Shown here: positions 1-8,769 of the stretch, in pieces
Layout: every line of letters starts with the position of its first letter
How positions within the stretch are numbered: position 1 is the first letter of the stretch
Assembly: GCF_003336675.1 (NCBI RefSeq)
Contig: NZ_QPII01000003.1
Location: 62,001-126,000 of the forward strand
Reading direction: 5' to 3'
Length of the DNA stretch: 64,000 nucleotides
Source: Billgrantia montanilacus
GTDB taxonomy: Bacteria; Pseudomonadota; Gammaproteobacteria; Pseudomonadales; Halomonadaceae
Notes under the pieces: model-generated
Seen by the model: only the letters and a program-made list of their open reading frames with translations
Told to the model about the DNA's origin: nothing
Database searches by the model: none
Translations under genes and position numbers: made by a program

Positions 1-989
1 ACGGTTAGGATGAGATAAGGGCTCAAGTCAGCGACCATTATCTGGTTCATAATCGCCTGGCCAGCTCCAAGGGCGATATAGATCTTCGAGAAGATCACCG
101 CACCAATCATGATCCACATCAGCATGCCCATGATGCGTGCTGTACTGAAGAGTGCACTGTTGAGCATGGGCAGGTTGAGCTTGCCACGTGCCAGTGCACA
201 CAGCATGGCACCAAAAGCACCCAGGGCTGAGGCCTCTGTCGGCGACGCAACTCCACCCGCCATGGTCCCCAGCACCGTGACGATGAGAGCTCCCGGTAAC
301 AGAACAGCCTTAAGCGCTACAACCTTACCCAAGAAATCGACACGATCGGCAGAATCGATGGGCGGCCCCATTGATGGGTTACGGTAGCAGCGTATACCAA
401 TATAGGTCATGTAGATGATTGCTAGCATCAAGCCAGGCATGATGCCCGCAGCGAAGAGCTTACCGACTGATTCTCGGGTCAGAAAAGCATAAAGGATCAT
501 GACCAGGGATGGCGGTATCAGAAAGCCCAATGCACCTCCCGCCATAATCGTGCCGGCGGAAAGCTGTTTACTGTAGCCCCGCTTGAGCATGGCAGGCAAC
601 GCTATCAGTCCTAAGCTTACAGTAGCGGCACCAGTAATGCCGACCATAGCCGCAATCAAGGCGCAGATCACCACAGTACCCATGCCCAGACCGCCTCTAA
701 TGCCTCCCATAATCTTGTAAATCATTTCGAAGAGGTCATCGGCAATGCCTGACCGCTCCAAGAGCATCCCCATAAGGATGAAAAGCGGCAAAGCTACGAG
801 AATGAACTCATTCATCAGGCCGAAGACCGAAGGCATCATGATGCCGAGGCTGTCGGGACCCCATATCCAGAAGCCGAAGCCGACGCCCACTCCCATCAGG
901 GTCCACGCCAGCGGCACGCCGAAAAACATCAGAGTAAGCATGGCGCCGAACATCAGCAGCGTCAGCAGTATCGGATCAATGCTTACCAT
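1..989 (-). CDS. dctM: TRAP transporter large permease DctM (partial, 3' end outside window)
   Basis: The frame is open from an ATG at 987-989 to the window edge, giving 329 residues of a family that usually has about 430. The start reads MVSIDPILLTLLMFGAML and the last visible part reads QAIMNQIMVADLSPYLIL, with long hydrophobic stretches between, as in DctM-type permeases. It would form the large 12-helix inner-membrane subunit that carries solute using the sodium gradient. Its start overlaps the 3' end of the dctQ gene by 14 bases, so the two are probably translationally coupled in the order M20 hydrolase-dctP-dctQ-dctM. The gene is cut only by the window; no frameshift is visible. The substrate is not determined by the sequence. 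Confidence 0.9.
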   Translation of the reverse strand, partial: MVSIDPILLTLLMFGAMLTLMFFGVPLAWTLMGVGVGFGFWIWGPDSLGIMMPSVFGLMNEFILVALPLFILMGMLLERSGIADDLFEMIYKIMGGIRGGLGMGTVVICALIAAMVGITGAATVSLGLIALPAMLKRGYSKQLSAGTIMAGGALGFLIPPSLVMILYAFLTRESVGKLFAAGIMPGLMLAIIYMTYIGIRCYRNPSMGPPIDSADRVDFLGKVVALKAVLLPGALIVTVLGTMAGGVASPTEASALGAFGAMLCALARGKLNLPMLNSALFSTARIMGMLMWIMIGAVIFSKIYIALGAGQAIMNQIMVADLSPYLILT

Positions 990-1545
990 GAGAATCCCCC
1001 TGGGTGTCGGTGCCTAAACCGGTCGAGGGATCGTTATCCAGAGGATGTCCAAGCAAGGTACAGAGGTGGCGTAAGGTGTTGGCCAGCATTTGCAGCATGA
1101 TCAGCAGCACGGCCAGAGGGATCATGACTTTCACCGGCCAGATGATAGGCGCCCAAGTACTGCGGAAGGAGCGTTCTTGCATGGCCACCGATTGCATGGC
1201 GAAGTCGTAGGCGCTCTCTAGCAGCAGCGCTAACAGGATCAGCGTGAGCAAGCCTATGGTAAAGGAAACCAGCGCTTTGCCTTTCATCGAAAGACGCTGA
1301 TAAAAAATATCGATCCGCACATGGCCATGCCATTTCTCTGTATAGGCCCCGGCAAGGATGGCATAGACGCCATAGGTTAGGGTGGAGGCCTCATGCGCCC
1401 AGTTGGTGGGCGAGCGCAGCAATTGCCGCGCCGCCACCTCATATACCAGTACGCAAACCAGAGCAAAACCAAGCCAGGCGACGAACCGCCCGAGCCATTC
1501 GCTCAGGCGGTCCTGCCAGCGGATCCAGGCGTGAAGCAGGTGCAT
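976..1545 (-). CDS. dctQ: TRAP transporter small permease DctQ
   Basis: A 189-residue protein with four predicted membrane helices (for example WLGFALVCVLVYEVAARQLL and ALVSFTIGLLTLILLALLLE) and the charged GHVRIDIFYQRL segment typical of DctQ (DctQ-type small subunits, four helices). It links the binding protein to the large permease. I chose the ATG at 1545, with GGGAG nine bases upstream, over an in-frame GTG at 1563 that overlaps the dctP stop codon. The gene sits between dctP and dctM, overlapping dctM by 14 bases. The C-terminus is short, polar and histidine-containing. Confidence 0.9.
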   Translation of the reverse strand: MHLLHAWIRWQDRLSEWLGRFVAWLGFALVCVLVYEVAARQLLRSPTNWAHEASTLTYGVYAILAGAYTEKWHGHVRIDIFYQRLSMKGKALVSFTIGLLTLILLALLLESAYDFAMQSVAMQERSFRSTWAPIIWPVKVMIPLAVLLIMLQMLANTLRHLCTLLGHPLDNDPSTGLGTDTQGDSHGKH

Positions 1546-1559
1546 CGCTTGGCTCCCAG

Positions 1560-2606
1560 TCACTCGAGGCGGCCTTTGTCACGTGCCATTTCGCGAATCA
1601 TCTCAATGGCCTCGGCGGCACGTGGCGACTTTTCGGCTTCGGCATCCCAAACTTCCTGGGCTGCCTCGGTCATCGCCAGCACATCGTTCTCCGGCAAGGT
1701 GGTAATCTCGAACAGGTGAGCCGCCTCCTCGTTCCACTCCACGAACTTCTGGTGACGGTAGTCAGCCCACTCGGCGGTGACCTCCATAAATGTTTCCTGG
1801 AGATCTTCCGGCATGCGGTTCCAGACGTTCTGGTTGACCAGCACGTTGTCCACAAAGCCCGGATAAAGCATGTTCATTTCGGTGTAGCTGGTAGCCACTT
1901 CGTTGAGCTTGAGTACCGAATAGTCATAGGGGCCTCCATAAATCAGCCCGTCGATGGCATTGGTACTCAGTGCGATATAGAACTCCTGAGGCGGAATGTA
2001 GACCGTAGGAATATCGAAGTGATTGAGTACCGCCGATACGGACGGGGTCGCGCGTATCTTGAGCTCACTCATATCGGCCAGAGACTCGACCGGTTCCTTG
2101 GTGAGCAAGTCGAACTTGCCGCCGAAGACCGGCACGGTGTAGTGCACGCCCTGCTCGGCATAGTTCTCGGCCAGCAGTTCGCCGAGGCCACGCTCGTTCC
2201 AGAGTTCCTTGGCCTCATCGAGATCGGTCCAGGCCATGGGAATGCCGGACTCGAGTACGGCAGTATCCATCTGCCCGCCCCAGTAACCGCCGTAGCCATA
2301 GATAGCCTGCAGGGTACCGCTACGCAGTGCGGCGAACATCTGGTCATTGGGTACCAATTCGCCACCGCGGAAGATATTGAGCTTGATACGGCCATCGCTG
2401 GCTGTATGCAGCATGTCTTGGAGGCGTTCGAAGATTGCGTCTTCTTCGGTACCGGTGTAACGCTGCATGCGGATCTCGATAACCTCGCCGTCCTGGGCCA
2501 GCACGGCTACCGGAAAGGCCAGGGCGCTCCCGGCCAGCGCCAGGCAAGCCAGGCCAGTCTTGACGGAGATGGCAACGGACCGAGTGGTTAACTTGTTGTT
2601 ATGCAT
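1560..2606 (-). CDS. dctP: TRAP transporter periplasmic substrate-binding protein DctP
   Basis: A 348-residue DctP-family protein with a clear signal peptide ending near AVLA-QDGEV. It captures solute in the periplasm and passes it to the DctQM carrier. The mature part has the family's KIRATPSVSAVL segment, whose arginine normally binds a substrate carboxylate, and the YIPPQEFYIAL segment that follows it. The start at 2606 is set by AGGAG about eight bases upstream and by the signal peptide; a longer frame would add a non-signal-like N-terminus. The gene lies 32 bases after the M20 hydrolase, so it is probably co-transcribed, which suggests the hydrolase acts on the imported compound. A carboxylate-bearing ligand is likely, but its identity is unknown. 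Confidence 0.92.
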   Translation of the reverse strand: MHNNKLTTRSVAISVKTGLACLALAGSALAFPVAVLAQDGEVIEIRMQRYTGTEEDAIFERLQDMLHTASDGRIKLNIFRGGELVPNDQMFAALRSGTLQAIYGYGGYWGGQMDTAVLESGIPMAWTDLDEAKELWNERGLGELLAENYAEQGVHYTVPVFGGKFDLLTKEPVESLADMSELKIRATPSVSAVLNHFDIPTVYIPPQEFYIALSTNAIDGLIYGGPYDYSVLKLNEVATSYTEMNMLYPGFVDNVLVNQNVWNRMPEDLQETFMEVTAEWADYRHQKFVEWNEEAAHLFEITTLPENDVLAMTEAAQEVWDAEAEKSPRAAEAIEMIREMARDKGRLE

Positions 2607-2638
2607 GGAGTTCTCCTGCTGTATAGGAAGCGTCATGT

Positions 2639-4243
2639 CTACCGGGGTGCCTGGGAGCACTCAGTGGGTGCCGGAATCACCCAGTCGTTTTCACCTCGTG
2701 GCGTGGTGATGTATTCAGGCCAGCGGAAATAAATTGGAGGTTCGTAGTCGCACAGAGGGGCCATCCACTTCACTCCACCGATACCCCCACCGGTACGCTG
2801 TTCGAACTCAGCCTTCGCCGCGTTCAGTGCGTCCGGCTCCTGGAATAGGTCAAGCAACGTCAGCCCAACCGTTTTCGCCGCCGTTTCGATCATCGGGTCA
2901 ATACACGGAGCCAAGCCACCCAGGGCGTTCATGACCCAATCCGGGTATGCACCGCCATCGTCGCGGGGCGCCAGCGCGGGACGTCCGATATAGAGGCGCA
3001 CGGTCGGGGCATGCCAGCTGTACTCGGTGTAGTCGTCGGAGGTGAAGTGGGTCTGGTTGGACGGAAGTATCTGGCGCAGTTCGCGCTCCGCGTCCTGCGG
3101 CTTGCGCAGGGTCTCGATATCGGACAAGAACGGCTTCTCCATCGGCGTCATGCCCAGGTTGGCCTGGATCTGGCGGGCCAGTTCCACAGCCTTGTCGCCC
3201 AACTGCGGCGCTCCGACCCGTTCGAGGTTGGCGTACGTCAGCTCTGCCAGGGCATGGTTAGCCAAGCCGGGGCGCGACTTGGCGACCCAGTGACGCTCGA
3301 CCCGGCAGTGGGTCAGTTTGGCCACAGATTCGGCGATATGGTCCAGCCCCCTGACCACATGTTCCGCCTGCTCAACCGACGAGACGCGAATGAAATACTG
3401 GATCTGGGACATCTGGGCCGCCAGATTGTCGGCGGTCGCCTGGCCGGCATTCAGGATCGCCTCGTTCATCGACCAGTTCAGGCCGCTGGCCAGCACATGC
3501 TCGCGCAAGGCCTTGGCGTTGATGTACATCTGGGTGACAGCGTCGTTGGCCCCCGGGGCACGAGCGCTGGCATGGGAGGCCGCAATGGGAGAATGGCTCC
3601 CGCGGGTCATCCAGGTCTCGGGGCTATCGCACAGAAATGTGTAGATCACCCCATAGGCAGCGCCGCAGTGAGTGTCCCAGCGCGTGGTGTTGCACAATGG
3701 CAGCATATAAAAAGGATGGAAGCTGATCGCCGCATCCAAGTCATCGTAATAGCCACGGGCCGCATGGATCGGCTTCGAACCACGCACTTTTTCGGCCGGC
3801 TCGCCGAAGAACTTCAGCGTGCCGCCGATGCCGTGCTCCTTCATCAACGCCTGCATGGCCAGGAAGCCACCCAAGGAACCCATGCCCAGCGCGGAATGCG
3901 GATCGGTATGGCCGCCGGCCCAGGGACTCAGGTTGTCGCGGGGGCGTTTCACCACGTCAGCCGCCTGGCAATTGCCGGGCACCGCATCGTACTCCGCATA
4001 ACCGCCAAGGGTAGGGCCCTCACCGTTGCTCCAGGTGGCGCAGAAGGCCGTGGGCATGCCGCCCGAGCCCTCCTCCACCTCAAAGCCGTGTTCGCGCAGC
4101 AGGTCGACATAGAAACGCGCCGAGCGGTATTCCCGCCACGCGGTTTCAGCGTAGTGCCAGATGGTTTGGTTCCAAACGGAAAGCTTGGGCATCAGCGCAT
4201 CGACGCGCTGGGTGAGGGAATCACGTTGAGTTTGCGTGGTCAT
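2639..4243 (-). CDS. M20 family metallo-amidohydrolase (AbgB-like)
   Basis: A 534-residue protein resembling the M20 family and in particular the aminobenzoyl-glutamate utilisation protein B group: a GGYAEYDAVPG segment, a metal-binding GHTDPHSALGMG region, GEPAEK near the catalytic glutamate position, and SWHAPTVRLYIGR near the C-terminus. Such enzymes hydrolyse amide bonds between an acyl or aryl group and an amino acid. There is no signal peptide, so it acts in the cytosol. The start at 4243 has AGGAG six bases upstream; a longer frame to 4282 lacks a ribosome site. It is the first gene of the leftward operon with dctPQM, so its substrate is probably what the TRAP system imports. The precise substrate cannot be read from sequence. 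Confidence 0.85.
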   Translation of the reverse strand: MTTQTQRDSLTQRVDALMPKLSVWNQTIWHYAETAWREYRSARFYVDLLREHGFEVEEGSGGMPTAFCATWSNGEGPTLGGYAEYDAVPGNCQAADVVKRPRDNLSPWAGGHTDPHSALGMGSLGGFLAMQALMKEHGIGGTLKFFGEPAEKVRGSKPIHAARGYYDDLDAAISFHPFYMLPLCNTTRWDTHCGAAYGVIYTFLCDSPETWMTRGSHSPIAASHASARAPGANDAVTQMYINAKALREHVLASGLNWSMNEAILNAGQATADNLAAQMSQIQYFIRVSSVEQAEHVVRGLDHIAESVAKLTHCRVERHWVAKSRPGLANHALAELTYANLERVGAPQLGDKAVELARQIQANLGMTPMEKPFLSDIETLRKPQDAERELRQILPSNQTHFTSDDYTEYSWHAPTVRLYIGRPALAPRDDGGAYPDWVMNALGGLAPCIDPMIETAAKTVGLTLLDLFQEPDALNAAKAEFEQRTGGGIGGVKWMAPLCDYEPPIYFRWPEYITTPRGENDWVIPAPTECSQAPR

Positions 4244-4336
4244 CCAGGCTCCTCTCAGGAGTGTTATTGCTTTGAAAACCACTATAGAGCAAACTCAACT
4301 CATCAAAAGTCAAAAATAATCATCTGATTGGTCAAA
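4244..4336. promoter_or_regulatory. Divergent promoter/operator region, M20-TRAP operon and LysR gene
   Basis: This 93-base AT-rich gap separates the leftward M20 gene from the rightward LysR gene, the usual arrangement for LysR control. A TATAGT sequence (minus strand, 4281-4286) could be the -10 of the leftward operon. Near 4318-4329 there is a small dyad, ATCA-TC-TGAT, that could be part of a LysR site. I could not place a convincing -35 or a full T-N11-A box, so the exact signals are tentative. Confidence 0.4.
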
Positions 4337-5260
4337 ATGGTTCAACAAAAAGCGCACCACCTTCCCTCGCTGCAAGCCCTGCGCGCTTTTGAGGCATTAG
4401 CAAGGCTCGGCAGCCTGACCGAGGTTGCCGATTATCTCAGCCTCACCCGCAGCGCCATCAGTCATCAGTTGCGGCTTCTGGAAAGTCAGCTCAACATACG
4501 CCTTTATGAGCGGCGCGGACGTGGCGTGATCCTGACCCCGGCCGGTCAGCTCTATGCCGGAGAGGTTCGCGAGGTGCTCCAGAACCTGGAGCGGATCCAC
4601 GCCAACCTGCCGGACCAGGAATATAACGGACATTTACATGTCTGCATGCCACCTGGCTTCGCTGCCAGTGTAATAAGCCGTCATATCAATGATTTCTACG
4701 CTGCTTATCCCACCATTCGTCTCCACCTGAGCACCAATCGTGAAGACGAAACGATCAATCAGCCCAACTTCGACCTTTTCGTGGTGTTCAGCGACGGCGT
4801 GCACACCGATCAGCATGTCGAACTATTGGCGCAACCGATGTACCACCCCGTGTGCAGCCCGACTCTGCTTAACGAACTCAACATCACGCATCCACGCCAC
4901 CTGGATCGTGCCACCCTGCTGCACTTGCACGACGTACATGACTGGCAGCTCTGGCTGGCAGGCTGTGCGGGAAAGAATCAAGTCAAGTTCGAGTCTGGTA
5001 TTTACTTCTCGAATGTCTTGTTGGTGCTACAGGCGGCACTGTCCGGCCAGGGCGTCGCCATCGGCGACGACGTGGTGTGCGGAGATAGCCTGCGTCACGG
5101 CCAACTTGTTCGCCCTTTCGGCGAGAAAATTCCCAGTGATCGTGCCTACTATCTGGTCACCCCGCACAGCCGATTGGAAGACCCCAACGTCCAGGCCTTC
5201 AGCGACTGGATGAAGAAGCTATTGGAAGGATTGCTAGGCGCTTCAGCCGTGTCCGGCTGA
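4337..5260 (+). CDS. LysR family regulator (GcvA-like), probable regulator of the M20-TRAP operon
   Basis: A 307-residue LysR-type regulator. The winged helix-turn-helix is at the N-terminus (LPSLQALRAFEALARLGSL followed by LTRSAISHQLRLLESQLN and LTPAG), and the rest is the periplasmic-binding-like effector domain. The GcvA-type ending (ALSGQGVAIGD, FSDWMKK) is visible. The ATG at 4337 is preferred over an in-frame TTG at 4328. It is transcribed away from the M20-TRAP operon across 93 bases, and upstream of the amidohydrolase/decarboxylase/dehydrogenase genes in the same direction, so it may control both sides. The inducer is unknown, presumably the imported compound or a breakdown product. 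Confidence 0.9.
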   Translation: MVQQKAHHLPSLQALRAFEALARLGSLTEVADYLSLTRSAISHQLRLLESQLNIRLYERRGRGVILTPAGQLYAGEVREVLQNLERIHANLPDQEYNGHLHVCMPPGFAASVISRHINDFYAAYPTIRLHLSTNREDETINQPNFDLFVVFSDGVHTDQHVELLAQPMYHPVCSPTLLNELNITHPRHLDRATLLHLHDVHDWQLWLAGCAGKNQVKFESGIYFSNVLLVLQAALSGQGVAIGDDVVCGDSLRHGQLVRPFGEKIPSDRAYYLVTPHSRLEDPNVQAFSDWMKKLLEGLLGASAVSG

Positions 5261-5367
5261 TCGAATAGAAATGGCAAGAACGCTCACCTCAGGCGCAAGA
5301 AATTAACACCTCACGGCCTTTTTTACTGGTTTAAGGTGAATCTTGCACAACAATAGAGGTGAAACCC

Positions 5368-7101
5368 ATGTTCGATCCCTGGCGTTCAAGCCATGCGCCC
5401 TCCCCACGCCATGCCGATATCGTGTTGCAAGAGGGGAAGATCTATACGCTCGATCCTGCTCGCCCTTGGGCCGAGGCGCTGGCCATGGCCGGAGGGCGTC
5501 TATGCGCGCTGGGAGACGACAGTTCAGTGCAAGAATGGATCGGACCCGATACGCGCGTGATCCCGTTGGGCGGCCGCTTCGTCATGCCCGGTCTGCACGA
5601 CATGCACACCCACCCCGACCTGGGGCTGGCCGCCAAGTACGACGATTCGCTCAAGATCGGCATCGAGGACCCCGGCCCCGAGCAGGTCAAGCAGGCTATC
5701 CTCGATTATGCCGCGAGTCACCCCGGGGACGGTTGGATCCATGGCGCCTATTTCGTGCGTTACACCTTCCGTCAGGCTGGGCTGACCCCAGGCCGTGAAT
5801 GGCTGGATAGCTTCATGCCCGACCGCCCAGTGGCCATCCTCGACCGGATGTGGGGGACGATGATGGTCAATAGCAAGGCAATGTCCCTGGCCGGTATCGA
5901 CCGTCACACTTCAGACCCGCGCAATGGCTACATGGAGCGCGACCCGCTGACCGGCGAGCCCACTGGTCTGATGATCGATGGCGCCTATGCCATGATCCAC
6001 GCCGCCATGCCCCCCACACCTGTGGAGGTACTACGCAAGGCCTATCAAGAAGGTTTGCACTTTCAGACCAGCCGCGGGGTTACGGCGACCAAGTACGTGC
6101 ACGTATGCGAACAGCGGTTGGCCGCCCTCAAGCAGCTCGATGATGCCGGCAAGTTAAGTCTACGCGTAGAAGCGGCCATCAGCTGGCAGGATGACATCTT
6201 TCCGGTCAAGCGACGCTGGGAGCTGCTCTGCGGCGAACGACACTACTACGCCAGCAGCCGCCTGAGCGCCAATGCCGTCAAATTCCATTTCGACGGTACC
6301 GTGGAGCCGCGCTCTTCCTTCCTGCTCACTCCCTGGGAGAGCGGGGACGACTGGCGCGGCAAGATCAACCTCACGCCCGAGCACCTGCGCGACATGCTGG
6401 TCGACATGGATCGCCGCGGCATTCGGGTCATTGCCCACTGCACCGGCGACGGCGCTTCCGACCTTTTCCTGGATGCCGTGGCAACCACCCGACGCATCAA
6501 TGGGCCCAGCGGGGTACGCCACCAGTGCGCACACAGCACCATCTTGCATAACGCTAACCTCGCCCGCTTCGCCGAGTTGGACGTCATCGCCGAATTCTCT
6601 CCGGCGGCCTGGTATCCCTCGCGCTTCACTTCGGGCGCACGGGCCGGCTACGGGGAGGATCGACTGTCGCGCGCCTACAACCTACGCGGTGTGCTGGATG
6701 CGGGAGGCGTTGCGGTCTTCGGAACCGACTTCCCGGTGGCTTCCATCGACCCCTGGTTGGCATTGGAAACCTTGGTGACGCGCCAGAATCCCTGGGAGCC
6801 GGGCGAGGAGCGCTTCGGCACGCCGATCAGCCTCGAAGAGGCACTTCGCGTCGCCACGATCAACGGCGCCTATGCGATGGGGCTGGAGGACGAAACCGGC
6901 TCGCTCGAAGTGGGCAAGTCGGCCGATCTCATCGTGCTGGACCATGATCCCTTTTCGCGGGAGGTACGAGGCAACCTGCATCGCACCCAAGTCGAGATGA
7001 GCTTTCTCCAGGGCCAGCCGGTCTACGACCGCGACCGTATGTTGACGAGGTTCGGCCTGGAGGCCACCTGGCAGGGCCAGCCTCCTTCGCTGACCTCATG
7101 A
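5368..7101 (+). CDS. Amidohydrolase family 3 (YtcJ-like) metal-dependent hydrolase
   Basis: A 577-residue cytosolic amidohydrolase of the YtcJ / N-substituted formamide deformylase type. The metal-binding HxH lies at about residues 81-83 (HDMHTHPDLG); further family signals are IAHCTGDGASDLF, HQCAHSTI and the C-terminal GTDFPVASIDPW aspartate. An urease-type beta-sandwich start (IVLQEGKIYTLDP) and end (SADLIVLDHDPF) frame the barrel. The ATG at 5368 has GAGG eight bases upstream; a GTG at 5359 is less likely. The reaction is hydrolysis of an amide or similar C-N bond. It lies 107 bases after the LysR gene and 36 before the decarboxylase gene, probably in one pathway. The substrate is not known. 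Confidence 0.82.
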   Translation: MFDPWRSSHAPSPRHADIVLQEGKIYTLDPARPWAEALAMAGGRLCALGDDSSVQEWIGPDTRVIPLGGRFVMPGLHDMHTHPDLGLAAKYDDSLKIGIEDPGPEQVKQAILDYAASHPGDGWIHGAYFVRYTFRQAGLTPGREWLDSFMPDRPVAILDRMWGTMMVNSKAMSLAGIDRHTSDPRNGYMERDPLTGEPTGLMIDGAYAMIHAAMPPTPVEVLRKAYQEGLHFQTSRGVTATKYVHVCEQRLAALKQLDDAGKLSLRVEAAISWQDDIFPVKRRWELLCGERHYYASSRLSANAVKFHFDGTVEPRSSFLLTPWESGDDWRGKINLTPEHLRDMLVDMDRRGIRVIAHCTGDGASDLFLDAVATTRRINGPSGVRHQCAHSTILHNANLARFAELDVIAEFSPAAWYPSRFTSGARAGYGEDRLSRAYNLRGVLDAGGVAVFGTDFPVASIDPWLALETLVTRQNPWEPGEERFGTPISLEEALRVATINGAYAMGLEDETGSLEVGKSADLIVLDHDPFSREVRGNLHRTQVEMSFLQGQPVYDRDRMLTRFGLEATWQGQPPSLTS

Positions 7102-7137
7102 GACACCACCACAACGACCGCATTACGGAGTCCTGAC

Positions 7138-8769
7138 ATGACCTGTGCCGAACTACTCATTCGTCTCCTGCGCGACCGCTATAGCGTCGATACGCTCTTC
7201 GGCATTCCCGGTGTACATACGGTGGAGCTGTATCGCGGCCTCGAAGAGAGCGGCGTGCGTCACGTCACGCCGCGCCACGAGCAGGGCGCCGGCTTCATGG
7301 CCGATGGCTACGCCCGGGCGACGGGAAGGCCCGGCGTCTGCCTGATCATCACCGGGCCCGGCATGACCAACATTGCCACCGCCATGGGCCAGGCGCTGGC
7401 CGACTCGGTACCCATGCTGGTGATTTCCAGCGTCAACCGTCGGGATACCCTGGGCCTCGGCCAGGGCCGGCTACATGAGCTGGAGAGCCAGCAGGGTCTG
7501 GTAGCGGGCGTGGCGCGATTCAGCCACACCTTGCTCGATCCCGCTGGCCTGCCCGAAGTACTGGCCAGAGCCTTCGCCGTTTTCCAGGGCCAGCGGCCGG
7601 GACCGGTACATATCGAGATTCCCATCGATCTCTTCGACGCCCCCGTTAGCCCACCCGCGGAGTGGACTGCCCCGACCATTTATCCCCCGGCACCCGACCC
7701 CTCCGGACTGGCCCAAGCTGCCCAATGGCTGCGTGACGCCCAGCATCCGCTTGTGCTGCTTGGTGGCGGCTGCGTCAAGGCGCCCGACGCGGCCAGAGAG
7801 CTGGTCACCCGACTGGACGCACCGACGGCTACCACCATCAACGCCAAGGGTCTATTAGGTGATGCGCATCCGCTGGATCTCGGTGCCAATACGGGACTGC
7901 CGGCCGTGCGCAAGCTGGCGCGCGAGGCCGATATCATCCTGGCCATCGGCACCGAGCTTGGCGAGACCGACTATGACGTGGTCTTCGATGACGGTTTCAC
8001 CCTCATCGGCCGACTGATTCGTATCGACCTGGATGCGCAGCAACTGGTGCGCAACCAATCCCTATCGTTGGGCCTGATCGGGGATGCGGCGCAGGCAATG
8101 AAAGGGCTACTCGAGCATTTCCAGCTCCCGCTGAACAAGAATGGCCTTGCACGCGCCAGCAGGACGCGAGAAGCGCTTAACCTTGCCCAGGATCCAGCTC
8201 TCTCCCCCTTCGTACCGCTGTGCCAAACCCTGCGCCAGGCACTGCCTAACGCCATCTGGGTGGGTGACTCCACGGCCCCGGTCTACGCTGCCAACCATCT
8301 GCTGGCGCTGCCGGCCCCTCGGCACTTCTTCAATGCCTCCACTGGCTACGGCACGCTGGGATATGGCCTGCCGGCAGCGCTGGGGGCCCAGCTTGGTCAG
8401 CCGGAACTACCCGTCATCGCCCTGGTCGGGGACGGGGGCGTCATGTTCACCCTCTCGGAGCTGGCCACTGCCGTCGAATACCGGCTGCCCGTGGTCATCG
8501 TGCTATGGCATAACCAGGGATACGAGGAGATTCGTCGGTACATGGACAACCACGGCGTCGAGCGTCTAGGCGTAGACATTCAGGCGCCCGACTTCATCAC
8601 GGTAGCCCATGGGTTTGGCTGCCTGGCTACACGGGTCGATTCTCCCCCCGAACTGGCCACGGCGCTCGAAAGCCGCCCGGCCGACGGGCCGTTTCTCGTC
8701 GAGGTAGACGCCAATGCCTGGATGGGTTGGTACCAGGACAACACACTCGCTGCCAAGGAGCCTGCATGA
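7138..8769 (+). CDS. Thiamine-diphosphate 2-oxo-acid decarboxylase (AruI-like)
   Basis: A 543-residue enzyme of the acetolactate synthase/benzoylformate decarboxylase superfamily: the N-terminal pyrimidine-binding domain has the catalytic glutamate at residue 48 (PRHEQGAGF), and the C-terminal pyrophosphate-binding motif runs from GDGGVMF (about residue 430) to HNQGY (about 460). The GQGRLHELESQ segment resembles 5-guanidino-2-oxopentanoate decarboxylase (AruI), which turns 2-ketoarginine into 4-guanidinobutanal. The next gene overlaps it by four bases (ATGA) and encodes an aldehyde dehydrogenase, which fits that a 2-oxo acid is decarboxylated to an aldehyde and then oxidised. No arginine transaminase is present here, so the actual oxo-acid may differ from 2-ketoarginine. 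Confidence 0.8.
   Translation: MTCAELLIRLLRDRYSVDTLFGIPGVHTVELYRGLEESGVRHVTPRHEQGAGFMADGYARATGRPGVCLIITGPGMTNIATAMGQALADSVPMLVISSVNRRDTLGLGQGRLHELESQQGLVAGVARFSHTLLDPAGLPEVLARAFAVFQGQRPGPVHIEIPIDLFDAPVSPPAEWTAPTIYPPAPDPSGLAQAAQWLRDAQHPLVLLGGGCVKAPDAARELVTRLDAPTATTINAKGLLGDAHPLDLGANTGLPAVRKLAREADIILAIGTELGETDYDVVFDDGFTLIGRLIRIDLDAQQLVRNQSLSLGLIGDAAQAMKGLLEHFQLPLNKNGLARASRTREALNLAQDPALSPFVPLCQTLRQALPNAIWVGDSTAPVYAANHLLALPAPRHFFNASTGYGTLGYGLPAALGAQLGQPELPVIALVGDGGVMFTLSELATAVEYRLPVVIVLWHNQGYEEIRRYMDNHGVERLGVDIQAPDFITVAHGFGCLATRVDSPPELATALESRPADGPFLVEVDANAWMGWYQDNTLAAKEPA

Noticed and set aside
1..989. Truncated or broken dctM
   Set aside because: The frame stays open to the window edge without stops, so it is only cut by the window.
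3011..4327. Long plus-strand open frame antisense to the M20 hydrolase (438 codons)
   Set aside because: It is the mirror of a well-supported gene in high-GC sequence and has no family signature.
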